Assembly (NCBI GenBank): GCA_036924285.1
Contig: JAYKYS010000002.1
Span: 49,243,501 to 49,307,500, forward strand
Length of the DNA: 64,000 bases
Source of the DNA: Asterella californica
Lineage: Eukaryota > Streptophyta > Marchantiopsida > Marchantiales > Aytoniaceae
Direction: 5' to 3'
Of the stretch, positions 48,255-59,691 are shown piece after piece. The notes under the pieces are model-generated. The model saw only the letters and a program-made list of their open reading frames with translations. It was not told the origin of the DNA and ran no database searches. Each line of letters starts with the position of its first letter. Within the stretch, counting starts at the first letter, position 1. The position numbers were made by a program, and so were the translations under genes.

Positions 48255-50318
48255 TGGACATGAGCTAAAAGACAAGAAGGTGATGCTTAAAAATGGAAGC
48301 TGTGGGTAAAAATGCACCCATTTTGCGAATCTGAGTAGCCATTAGGATCAGTGTAAATAAATTACAATTATTTAGTTTTTTTATATTTTTAAAATAAAAT
48401 TTTATTACAATAGATATATATGGAGTATCGTTCCAGCCCGTAGAAGGAAGAGGAATGAGAGAGGAATTGTCGAACAGCACTCGTGAGATAGTAAGATTAT
48501 TTCATAGATCCAAATTTTAACTACGTCTAACAGACGAGGCTCATCAACGTGGCTCGAATATAGAAAAGTCAACCGTCCTTCCCTTGTAGTCTATTCGTGG
48601 TGATCATTGCACAAATAAGACCAAGAGTAGGGCACTCCGTGCTTTATAACTGGTGGACTATTAAGATTGAAAAATGAAGTAGAGAGGTAGAAGGATCCAC
48701 TACGGTACAAATGAAGCTTTTCCATCAGCTTGTCGAGAGTGTAGCATTTCAAAGCTCTGTCGTGAATCATTCTCGTCGTCTTTATACACTATTTTAAGAG
48801 GATTCTTCGTGACCCCCACTCTACTTGAGGAGGTATGTAGAAATTCCTAAAATGATGTCTTCTTGTGAGTTTTTTCTATTCACAGCAGTTCGAAGCTTTC
48901 TAGTCTGATATTTGTCCACTCTGTGCTTGCTCTGATATGATCTAACAACTTTGCAGCGTGTGGGTTCCAACGCTTAATTTCGTGTTTATATGGGGGTGAG
49001 GTTTGAGGCGTTTTAGTATTACAGATTTTAAAAGATGAAAGTATTAGTAGTTTGAAGTGGGAATAATTTTCAAGATTCTTAACTCTCAATAGTAACATGT
49101 CTTTCACTCTGTTTGAATGTGTAAGACGGAAGGAAAATGATGGAAGTTTGAAAATTAGCCGAAATCATTTTTGGCGTGCATTGCAAACACTCTTTGTGGA
49201 AAGTTTCCGAGAAAAATTATTTTTGCCACTCTATTTTGCATGCTATATTTAAATTTACTTTACATAATTAGCAAGCTTGGTGTTTAATGTGCGTTAGAAT
49301 AAATATACATCAATGGTTAAACCAAAAAGCAAGGAAAACATTGTTGTGTGTGGTGTATTTTGTCATTTGATTATATAGTTAAGAAGGAAGAGATAGAAAG
49401 AATTTAAATTGAGTTAAATCTCTAACGTACAGATCGACAATTCCACTGCAAGCGAGGCTTCTTGTTTATGTTTCAACAAAATTTTTAAAAATTTTGTTTC
49501 TTTTATTTCTAGTATTTTTTTATCATAGGGTTTACTTAACCAAATGTCATATTCAATACAGAGAAAACATTTGACTCTCATTATGTTGTTTAAATATACT
49601 GGAAATGCCCAGTGGAAATCTCAAGAAGTTGATCGATTAGAGGTCAACATTTAAATTTTCAGATCCAGATTCCCAAAAGAAAATGAGTCTAACTCCATGA
49701 AGGAATGAATCACCGGAGTGTACAAGATTTGTGTTAGAAAGAGTGGAGCTTGGTAAGACGAGTGTGAACACATGAGTAAGAGTAATGTGAAATCTGGCTC
49801 AAGCGTTTGCTCCGAGGTACTAGATCAGTGCACATAATATAAATGAACACTACTTAACGCCCCATTTTTACATGACACAGAGTTCAAGAATTCATAAGTG
49901 CATATGCATTCAAGCTACAAACCAGGTTTTGGTCCATCTCTATTCCGTTTGATTTGAGTTAGGCACAGAATATGCATAGCATAAGTCAAGAGAAGGAGTG
50001 GTTTTTTAGTCCTAAACCATTCTTTGAAATTCAACCGAGAATAACAGCATGTTTAAGATGCATGATTATGACAATTATTTTCCTAGTGGAAAAGAAATAT
50101 AAAGTCTGATTGTTTTAGGAGAAGATCTAACCATTGAACTGCGTTTCCAGAAATACTATTTAAAGTTCATCGTTTATCACATTAACATGTAAATCATGAT
50201 TTATCACCAATCAAATCATGACCATATATCTTTTCTAATAATCCACTGCAGATGATGTATAAACCTCTGAAGGGAGTGGTTTATCATATAAACCATTACC
50301 TTCCAGGGGTTCATGACA
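48255..50318. other. AT-rich 3' flank of HNL gene, no supported genes
   Basis: No ORF with recognisable features and no repeat structure was seen. AATAAA-like hexamers occur after the stop (for example around 48355 and 48395), but none can be singled out as the polyadenylation signal. Confidence 0.45.
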
Positions 50319-50545
50319 ACCATGTAAGTATTTTTGAATATTAATGTATTTATTAGCAATCAAACAAGTTTGATTGCTAATAAGTATCTTCTCCAGCCTC
50401 AGCATTGGTATATTAACAACTCGAATCTAAACTGAGTCTAACAATGATCTATCAATTTTTCAAACCTAGACAATCACATAGAGAGAAAAGATTGATTGTC
50501 TATCAGAAATAAACCACAAGTAGATGCAAAGAGACTAAGGCTTAC
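50319..50545. repeat. Dispersed repeat, copy 2
   Basis: It matches 1-225. This copy has an extra inverted segment: the arms 50350-50365 and 50368-50383 are perfect 16-bp reverse complements separated by AA, absent from copy 1. It ends at CTTAC, which on the minus strand is the splice-donor-like GTAAG following the ORF at 50546-50773. Confidence 0.75.
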
Positions 50546-50773
50546 TTCACCAGGAGCATTCGTGGCCTCCACAGTGAATGATGCTTTCATCTCGGTTTTC
50601 TTCAAATCTGCGCCAATGGTCGCGGAAGCTTCTTGGTATAGGGTAAAGAGGGCACCCCAAGTAGTATAGATAAGTGTTCGCAACTCATCTACACTTAACT
50701 TTGGCTTCTCCGACTCCGTTCGAACTCCTAAACGTCTCTTCTTCCACCTCGTCATTCGAACTCGATTCCCCAT
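50546..50773 (-). CDS. Short exon-like ORF of unknown function, possibly element-encoded
   Basis: From an ATG at 50773 the minus strand encodes a basic start (MGNRVRMTRWKKRRLGVR), then KLSVDELRTLIYTTWGALFT and ASATIGADLKKTEMKASFTV. After APGE comes GTAAGC, a good splice-donor sequence; without splicing the frame continues to 50474. It lies about 870 nt downstream of the primer site of the minus-strand LTR element. It could be that element's Gag start or a captured host exon. No family is recognised. Confidence 0.4.
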
Positions 50774-51640
50774 GAAGTATCTACGAGACCTCCTTGTATG
50801 CCGAAACGTATATCTCTTAGTTGGTAAGATATCTCTCCAAGATTTTTGTGGTCTCTAGTAGCTCAACCTCCAAGCTACTAAATCATGAAGTTTCAACAGA
50901 AACTTCCCTAATCAGAAGAGATGGTGATGACTGTACAAATTTTCAGAGAACTGAAATTTGTATATTTTCACTTCCCTCATGGTTGTCAACCCCCTCCACT
51001 TTGAAAAATTCTTTCTCCCTCTTCAGACCTCATCTTCTCATGATTTCTTTTGTCCTGGATAGCTTATCAGCCACTCTAAAACACTGGAAAGTTTCTCAGA
51101 AAAATAAAATTCACAGAAAATCTTGCATTGACTGTAAACTTTTTCCAGAGAACAGAATTCCCCAACTCTCATGAATAGACCCCCTCAATTTTGAAAAATC
51201 ATTGCTCCCTCTCTAGACCACCTTTTCCTATCATTTCTTTTGTCTTAGATAGGTTATCAGCCAATCTAAAACACTGGAAAGTTTCTCAGGAAAATAAAAT
51301 TCACAGAAAATCTGACAGCGACTGTACAAATTTTCCAGAGAGCAGAATATCTAAACTCCCAAATTTCTCTCCTCTAATAACTTTTCTCTCCTCCTTTCTC
51401 TACAACTCTTGTTGCACTCTCTTTCAACTCTCCTCAAACCCTTTCTAAGTGAACAAGATGTAAAGAATGACTTCGAACGCGTCATATATCACTACGGGAT
51501 ACACGAAAGGTTCTAACGTTGCTAACATCGCGTTAGCTCTCTCTCCTCCCAACGTTCTCTCCATGTGCTCTCTCATAATCTCCTTTTGTCGAATATAGAA
51601 CTGAACTCTAAACATCATTCTACGATCCCTTCAAGTGAAG
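50774..51640 (-). other. Leader of the truncated LTR element, with an imperfect duplication
   Basis: Two imperfect copies of a ~190-bp segment begin near 50992 and 51181. They share CACTGGAAAGTTTCTCAG and AAAATAAAATTCACAGAAAA. Plus-strand ORFs here follow this duplication and show no domain. Confidence 0.5.
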
Positions 51641-51657
51641 TCCCGGCAACGAAACCA
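51641..51657 (-). promoter_or_regulatory. Primer-binding site, tRNA-Glu type
   Basis: The minus strand reads TGGTTTCGTTGCCGGGA just after the LTR end. From memory, plant tRNA-Glu ends TCCCGGCAACGGAACCA; its reverse complement differs at one of 17 positions. This supports a minus-strand LTR retrotransposon with its 5' LTR to the right. Confidence 0.7.
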
Positions 51658-51661
51658 AAAA

Positions 51662-52575
51662 TGTAAATCCTCCGCGGTCCTATCGATCAACTACCCCCCG
51701 ATCTCTCAACCTCCACGATCGTCATCCACGAATCTGCAACATGTCGGGCCTGTCTCTCACTCAGGGGTCACCTCTGATGGCTTTGATGGAAGCACACCAT
51801 GAACTTGAAGGGAAAATGCTGAGTTCACTCATTCATACACCCACAAACTTATCAACTAAAAATCTCCTTAAACACATCAACTAAAATCCTCCATTCTAAC
51901 GACGTCTCTCAAGTTCTCACATGCTAAAAATATCCCACACTCTCTATATTACTCAAGTTGCCATTACGACAATGTGAAAACAAGGATGAGGAGCTCTTCT
52001 CTACTCCTCTATTTATACATTCTAGGTTTTTACTTTGGTACCCTCCGGTAACTCAGCCGTAACTACTTTTACCGGGTTTTACTAAGATATTACTTAAGGT
52101 AAAAGCATTAATCACATGGGCTTCTTACCTTTTCACATGGGCTTATTCCTTCAAAGTCAACAATTTCTAGAAGGATTCTGGAATATTCTCAAGGAATCTC
52201 GAATTTCCACCCCCCCTCTACACTAGGACCCACTAAAAAGGAAACATGTGGAATCTCTTCTTGTTTTTAATGCCCACAAAGTCCACAACTTTAATCCAAC
52301 CACTAATATCAAGTCAAAAAGGAGATAAGGGATACTTTCCACCTCCTTTCTACCTTTTAGACAAGATGACAAGATAGTAGTGCTCACTCTTTAGCAAATA
52401 TCTGAATTCTGTCAAAAGTACAACTAAGTTTAACCATAACTAACTTTTAGCTAGTCATGACTAACTTGATATCTCCTTAAAGTACTTTGGCAGCAAATAA
52501 ACATTCTCAACACTTAGTTATAACTAAATAACTTACTAATAAACAAACTTCCTATGTGTAACATAGGTCGTTACA
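51662..52575 (-). mobile_element. 5' LTR of a truncated LTR retrotransposon (element 4)
   Basis: On the minus strand it starts TGTAACGACC and ends GGATTTACA, with short inverted ends (TGTAA/TTACA). The primer site lies 4 nt further on. TATAAATAG at 52017-52009 (minus) is a good TATA box for the LTR promoter. The second LTR and pol were not found. The internal part seems to stop near the dispersed repeat at 50.3-50.5 kb, so the element is truncated or its remainder was replaced. Confidence 0.75.
52009..52017 (-). promoter_or_regulatory. TATA box in element 4 LTR
   Basis: TATAAATAG on the minus strand matches the plant TATA consensus. It lies about 350 bp before the LTR end, a typical position for a promoter near the U3/R border. 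Confidence 0.6.
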
Positions 52576-53270
52576 GTCCGGAAGTCCGTCCTAAATTCTT
52601 TAAGTGGTAACCAAACTCTATATCTTACTAAAGTAAATGAGAAAAAAATCAAAATAAAACAAGAATCTCTAAAACTCTTGAGATACAACAAGAGAGATCA
52701 AATAAGTTACAAAGCAAAAAAAAAACAAATCAATATAAGCAAAGACTAATAAGTTAGTCCAGATCCAAACTGCCTAGCAGAAAATGAAACTAAGTCAAAG
52801 AGCACCAAGAGGAAAAGAAGAAACTGAAAAAATTTGAACAAGTGAACACGAAACGGACCAAGAAAAAGAAGAAAGAGAGGGCTTTACCCCTCCTCTCCCT
52901 TTCCCCTACCCTCCTTCCGCTCCCTCCTTCCACTCCTTCCACACTCCCATCCCTCCCTCCTTCAGTTTCCTCCTTCCACTCCCATCCCTCCTTCCTTCCG
53001 CTTCCATCCCCCGCAGCCAATTGGGAGGATCCGTCCTCCCATGAATCTCTGCGCTCCTGGGAGGTTATGGATCGGTCGACTGAAAATTTTTATAGTCTCA
53101 CTTGACAAGAAGCGCGGCCGGCGAAGATAACTATGTTCTTCTAAGAACAATTTTTGTCTTTTTAAAAAGTAGAAAATCAGTATACGAACAATTCAAATTT
53201 TAAATTGTCAAATATTTCTTTTCTGAAGCTCTGGTTGGCTCCCACCACTAATATACCGTCACCTGTGGTT
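52576..53270. other. Intergenic interval with a polypyrimidine tract
   Basis: No gene is supported. About 52887-53012 is almost all C and T on the plus strand (CCCTCC/CTTCC motifs). ORFs across it are low-complexity products of this tract. Confidence 0.6.
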
Positions 53271-55372
53271 TAACAGTTTTAATATCTAAGCTAATTGACT
53301 TGTCTTGATGCGAATGCACTGTGATGTTCCGGATCCTACGATTCAAACCCACTGTGCTCTGAATCTAAATTTGACGATTCAAGCTTGAACGTGGCCCTAA
53401 TGCCAGCTTGGAGGATCCTTTTGGGCCGATACGCGGAAGTCCGGCGTCGTCTGACATTTTGCATGACGTGTAATGTAAGAGTACTTGCAGAGCTCCTGCC
53501 AGTGCGAGTGCTGAAGGAAGGTATCCAGGCGATAAACAATAAACAAGATATCTTATTCTTCTCACTGCTGGAAAGACATATTCTCTTCTAACTTTGTGTT
53601 TTTTCCGTCAGAATTTAGTTCAAAAAGATCACCACATACCACTAGCCTGCCGAAATCGTCTATTCGCATTAATAAACACTAGAATTTTCTGTAGCATCCA
53701 ATATTCGTGGAACAACTGGACTTCGTCTTGTATTCAGTTTAATCTACTTACCCTGTAGACAGACTCTACATGCTCTTTACAGGCTATTTACAGAGTTCAC
53801 ATCCGCTGGTCAGAACCAGTCGACTGGATATTCATCTGGGTATGCCAACTTCACCGTTGTCGCGTAAGAGAACTCGGTGCTGAACACGTTCTGATCAGAA
53901 CGTGTTAGTGTCATTGAGTGTCTTGCAATTGTTGTCTACTTGATGTTTTCTTGACATGAGCTTGGATATCGATCCATCATGTTCCAACTCTTTCTGTTGA
54001 TTGGTACATTCAACTCTTGCTCTTGATGATTGTATCAAGCTCATGTATGCGTGCTTATTGCAGTTCCAGCATTCACACCCGTGTCAGTCTGCGAGAAGAG
54101 TGAGCGATGTTGCTGTGATCTCTTTAATCTCTACCTCTGTGAAACTACAAAGATAAACAGATATAATCGGTGACATCTCCGACCAAACGTGGAGTCCAAC
54201 TGGGCTTTCGCGGAAGTACCAACGAGGAAGAGTAAGTGTCGTCGTAGATTGATTGTCATCGTGATGCCCATTTCTTAAGAAGGGTCATGATCACAACCTA
54301 GTAGATTCAACGTTAGATTTAATTTCCTCCACAGGTCGTTTCCTGAATAAGTTCTTGGTACACTGTCAAGATCTAGACGTTGTGTACGCTGCTTATACTG
54401 GTACTGGTTTGCTTTGGAAGTATATTAGTGCTAGCCGTGAAGAAGAATCAGGGCTATCTAATGAGGCGAGAGTAGCTACTTCATGGCCAAGTTCAAGAAG
54501 CCGAGGATCGATGAAGCTTCAAGCAGTACTTCGAATTCTCCTCAGAAGGTTGTGATCCGACCGCTTGCAACAATCTGGATGTAACTGGGTATTACTCGTT
54601 TTGATTAGAGAAGCATACTTACTCCACTTCATTCTCATAGTAAGTCTCCTGTTGTAATGCTTATTACGTCTCTTCAGTTCTTATCAGTTGCACGGATATA
54701 CGGTGGTCCTGAGTTGTGCGTATTATTGCTGGATGAAGTTCTTGGTACACTGTCAAGATCTAGACGTTGTGTACGCTACTCATACTGGTACAGTATAAAT
54801 TTTTCTTTGGAAGTATATTAATACTGCTAGCCGTGAAGAAGAACCAGGGCTATCTAACGAGGCGGGAGTAGCTACTTCATGGCCAAGTTCAAGAACTTCA
54901 ACGCGAGGCTCGATGAAGCTTCAAGCAGTACTTCAAATTCTCCTCAAAAAGTGATCCGACCGTTTGTTGTGTATTACTCGTTTTGATTAAAGAAGCATAC
55001 TTACTCCACTTCATTCTCATAGTAAGTCTCCTGTTGTAATGCTTATCACGTCTCTTCAATTCTTATCAATCACACGGATATACGGTGGTCCTGAGTTGTG
55101 CGTATTATTGCGGGATGCTTCATCTCAGCGCATTTTCCCGTATTCCGTTAATCTGTTGGGAAAGTCTTTGTGACTGTGAACTTTGCACACATGTTCAGAT
55201 AAGCGATTCCCTCTTCAAGCTGTTCGAACCAGCTCCACCAGCTATCGATATCATTTTCTTTCATGGGCTTCAGTCTGAGCACAACTCTGAGGCATATCTC
55301 TCGACTCTCATGGACAAGAGGAGGTGAATCGCAAGAAGTCTGGCCACAAACGCTTCTTCCGGAGAAATATCT
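53271..55372 (+). pseudogene. Truncated HNL paralog: 5' flank, exon 1 twice, start of hydrolase exon
   Basis: The first part matches 42036-43700, including an exon 1 copy with its ATG at 54483 (MAKFKKPRIDEASSSTSNSP). A second exon 1 copy follows from about 54735 (ATG at 54879) and leads into the start of hydrolase exon 2 (SLFKLFEPAPPAIDIIFFHG). Exon 2 then has a 4-bp insertion at about 55308 and homology stops near 55372, so NB-ARC and LRR are missing. Length differences inside the exon 1 copies are 6 bp and 3 bp, preserving frame. The second copy lacks the GTAACT donor of the intact gene. It is surely non-functional. Confidence 0.88.
53883..53906. promoter_or_regulatory. Perfect 24-bp palindrome in the HNL pseudogene 5' region
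   Basis: The half-site AACACGTTCTGA is followed by its reverse complement. It is the counterpart of 42769-42796, with six fewer central bases and one more outer base pair on each side. Confidence 0.6.
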
Positions 55373-55585
55373 GAGAAGATTTCTCTGAACACCAGAATGT
55401 GTAGCGATCCAACTGAAGTGCTGTATTGCTGCATGTATTGTGTTACAATGTGTGCTATGTCTCCAAGAGTTATACGTCTATACATCTCCAAGAGTTCTGA
55501 TCTCTACCATCTTTAGTTTCTGAGACACGAGTCTGTCCTCATAACATGGGCTTCATCACGTGGGTCACGGTGGTGTCAGCGGGAT

Positions 55586-58500
55586 TTATGGTTTGAGTTT
55601 CAACACTCCTCTCCGTGACACAATGTCCATCCCTCTACGAGACTGATCAACCCTTGTATACGTTAAAGTTTTGGTGAGAGAATCTGCTGTCATATCTGTA
55701 CTTTGAACATACTTGAGGTCGAGACATCCTAATGATACCATGTCTCGTATATAGTGATAGTGCATCAAAATATGTTTACTACGAGAATACATGACATGGT
55801 TCTTAGTCAGAGCTATGGCGCTTTGATTATCACACTGGAGGATGGTAGGATGAATCTGAGGCTCTCCTATATCCATGAGAAATTCTCGTAACCATGTAAT
55901 TTCTCTTGCAACTAATGAAGCTGCAATGTATTCGACGTCTGTTGAGGATAATGCCACGTTGGTTGCTTCCGACTAATCCAACTAACGGCCCTCCGCAAAT
56001 GATAGAGCAGCATCCGGAGGTAGATCTGCTGGTCTGTCTGTCCCCAGCCCAATCCGCATCAGAATATGGGTGTAACATGAAGTTGTCTTCCCCTATGTAC
56101 AGGATTCCAAATTCAGGGGTTTCTTTGAGATACCTGAGGATTCTTTTCGCTTCCAATGTCCCATGTTGGGGTCTGCAACTGATTGACTCAACCTGATCAT
56201 TGAAAATGCTATATCTGGCCGTGTACAGGTGGTGAGATATAAGAGACATCCCATCAGAGTACTGAAAGGAAATTGATCAGTGTTCAATCTTTCTGCCTGT
56301 TGAGCTCCAATTCGTGAGTATGTGAACTGGCTTCCATTGGAGTGGTCATTGTCTTGGAATCTGTCATCCCAAAGCGTTGCAGGACCTCCTCCATGTACTT
56401 GGCTTGACATATGTGTAGTCTTCTTTCTGAACGGTTCCTCCTCACGTTCAGTCCTATGAAGAAGGTCAGCTCACCGCAATCCTGCATGTCGAACATGGAT
56501 ATGAGCAGTTCCTTCACTTTGTTGAGTAGTGTGAGACTGCTGCAGGCTAAAATGAGATCATCCACGTATAAGACAAAGACAATGAATCCATCCTCTGTAC
56601 ATTTAGAGAACACATTCCCGTCTGTTCCATGGGGACTAAAGTGCTCCTGCAGCAGAAAACAGTTCATTTTTTCAAACCACAATCGTGATGCTTGCTTCAG
56701 CCCGTACAGTGATTTCTTCAGTCTGCATACGAGATCTTTGACACCTTGCTCGTACCCCTCTGGCTGGATCATATATATTTCTTCGTTTAGGTCCCCATTG
56801 AGGAAAGCCGTCCTGACGTTCATTTGGTGAAGTTCGAGATCATGGTGTGTTGCTAAGGTCAAAATCATCCGAACACTGGTGATTTTTACTACCGATGAGA
56901 AGATTTCGTGATAGTCAATCCCCTCTACCTGTGAGTGCCCTTAGCCACTAGTCAAGCTTTGAATCGTTGGAGGTTACCGTTCTCATCGTACTTCACTTCG
57001 AAGGTCCATATGCTTCCCACTGCCCTCCTGGCTGTTGATAAATGAGTCAGCTCCCAAGTCTGATTCTTTATGAGTGACAGAAACTCATCGTGATGAGATT
57101 CGATGCTGTCAACTGCCTCGTGGTAACTTTGTGACATCAACGTCATCGGTTGCGAGATGTCGCTGTGAAGACTAGCAACTTTATCTGATCCCATGGTGGT
57201 AAGGTTGCTTTGAGCATGCTCTATCACCTTCAGCGTGGGCCTCCTTTCTCTAGGACGTAAGATTCTCCTTGGCGGTTCACTCAGTATGCTTCTCGTTTCA
57301 GGAGCTATACTGATGTTGGGAGTCGGAGTCTCTGATGTGATATCTGTGGTGGGTGCATGAGGGACACTAGGATTGATAGCGGTTTCTGCGGCTCTTTGAT
57401 CTTTTCCTTCAGCTGGTATTGTGGTGTCCAAGCCGTTGTCGTGATCAGGATCAAGGTTGTGCATGGGTGGAGGTGTGAAGTCGTTGTCGATGGAGGTGCT
57501 GGAGTAGAAGTTTTCTTCATCAAAAACTACATTGGAGCTTAGAATGAATCTCTTCTCCGTGGGGCTCTAGAGCTTGTAGCCCTTCCCTTCTGGTGCGTAA
57601 CGCACAAAAACTGCTTTGATGCTACTGTTATCGAATTTCTTGGTCTTCTCCGAGGGCACATGAGCATACGCAATGCAGCCAAAAGCACGGATGTGAGAAA
57701 TATCAAGTTTACACTTTATCCATGCCTCCTCAGGTGTGATGTTCTCAACAGCAGACGTCGCAGTTCTATTTTGTATGTAGACGGAAACAACTACTGCCTC
57801 GGCCCAAGAACTTTGAGGAAGTCCTAAATGTGCTAGCAGGCTTCTAGCAGCATTGATGATCATCAGATTCTTCCTCTCGCTCATCCCGTTCTGCTGGGGT
57901 GTGTAATACATAGAGAATTACCGTTCTATCCCTACGGATCTGCAAAAATTGTTGAACTCTGAGCTGGAGTACTCTCCTCCTTTGTCAGTACGTAGATTTT
58001 TGATGCTTAATCCAGTCTGACTTTCCACCATGGCTCTGTAATCCGTGAAACATCTGAATGTTTCGCTCTTCGACTTGATGAAGTAAACTACAGTACGGCG
58101 ACAAAAGTCATCAATGAAGGTTAAAAAATACCTTGAACCGTCAATTAATTGAGTCCACATTGGTCCATAGATGTCGCTGTGGATGAGCTCTAGCCTTCCA
58201 CACGAGACTGTTACCTGTACTTGTTGGGGTAAGGTCGAGTGCCCGAAGAGCCCTAGGGTTCGGGAAAAGGTCTTTTGACAAGTTTCACTTTGACGCAGTC
58301 TATCCTGTGGGCTCGTGTGCCTACGTGGTTGAATGAACGCTGATGATGCTTCCCAAGGATACATGCTTCGCATATGCTTGATCGTGATCGGTGTTGAATC
58401 TTCAGCCGAACACCATTCTTCTATCGGACATCATTCTTAGTGTCTCCAGATTTGCATGAGCAAATCTTTTATGCCAAATATCTTTGTCACCGCTCTTATC

Positions 58501-59485
58501 TAGAGTGAGTAGTGTTGTGTCACGTGGCTGCTTATTGCTTAGAAGATAGAGGTGTCCTTCTCTGTCTCCTCGCGCGATCATGTGGTCTCCTTCCTTTATG
58601 ATGAATTTTTTGAGTTGAATTCTACTGTGGCACCTGACTCGGTGATGCGAGCTACAGATAGGAGATCACGTTTGAGCTTGGGAGCGTGCAGTACTCCTCT
58701 TAGCAGATGAATATCTCCATCATGGTGCAACTCAACGTCACTGATTCCTTGGATTAGATGTTCACTATCGTCTCCCAATTGGACGGATCTAGGAGAGATG
58801 TAGGATCGGTAGGAGACGAACCAATCTTTGTGAAAAGACATGTGTTGAGTGGCTCCAGAATCTAAGATGAATTTGCATGACCAAGCTGTAGACTCCTTGG
58901 TGATTCCGTGGAGGGGAGGAGCTTCTATTGTTGCATACATCTTTGCTGTCTCAAAGCTGGAGAAGCATCCATCGTCTGTTGTTGTAGTGACCTCTGCGAT
59001 GTTGACCGAGTGTCGCTCGTGGGTCTCCTTCTCTTGGACCAGATCAGCTAGTTTCCAACGACACTCAAATTCGTGACGATCGTCACGTTTGCAGTAACGA
59101 CATGTGCCGCGCTTTCGGAGAAAATCTGAGTTGGAACTTGACTGGAGTCCTGACTTTCCAGTCGCTGATCTGAGACTATCATGAACGTATAGTGCAGAAT
59201 TGATTTCTGAGTCGATCCCTGTGTCAATTCTCATCATGTGCTCCTCGAGGATAGCTAAGGTGGCTTCCTCCCAAGTGAAGACTTTGTTGATTAGTAAAGC
59301 ACTCTTGAACGCATACCACGATGGTGGTAAAGACTGATATAATTTCAACTTTTGTTGCTCTGTACTTACTCTGTATGCGTTACCAGCTGCAGCAAGCTCA
59401 TCGAAAATTTTCTTCATGCGCTTGATGTGTTCACGTGGGTCTTCTCCGTCCGTGAATTTCAGCCTCTCTAGCTGGTGATGCAGGT
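55586..59485 (-). pseudogene. Ty1/copia retrotransposon polyprotein, decayed (copia B)
   Basis: Minus-strand order is Gag, protease, integrase, RT, RNase H. Gag shows RLKFTDGEDPREHIKRMK and a CRYCKRDDRHEFEC knuckle. Protease has FILDSGATQHMS. Integrase keeps all three acidic sites (HSDIYGP, RTDKGGEY, NGMSERKN). RT has QMNVRTAFLNGDLNEEIYM and LYVDDLIL (about 56556-56570). RNase H has LQCDNQSAIALTKN and SRSKHILMHYHYIRD. In-frame stops are at 57918-57920 (TAA), 57567-57569 (TAG) and 56952-56954 (TGA), with a 1-nt loss soon after the last and frame changes near 56290, 56110 and 55900. The Gag start beyond 59485 and both LTRs were not found. It is better preserved than copia A. Confidence 0.9.
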
Positions 59486-59691
59486 GTAGGATTTATACTT
59501 CAGACGTGTATGCCAGATGTACTTTCTGGAGTCAACTCTTTACAGTTTTCATGCCTTTACACAAAAGGAGAATGAAATCCAGAGCTCGAGTTTCCTTCAT
59601 GGTCACCATGATTCGGAGACACAAGCTCTGTATCTCCTAATGAACTTGACCTTGATAAAATTTTGTCTACAGTTTTGCTCACCACATGCAA

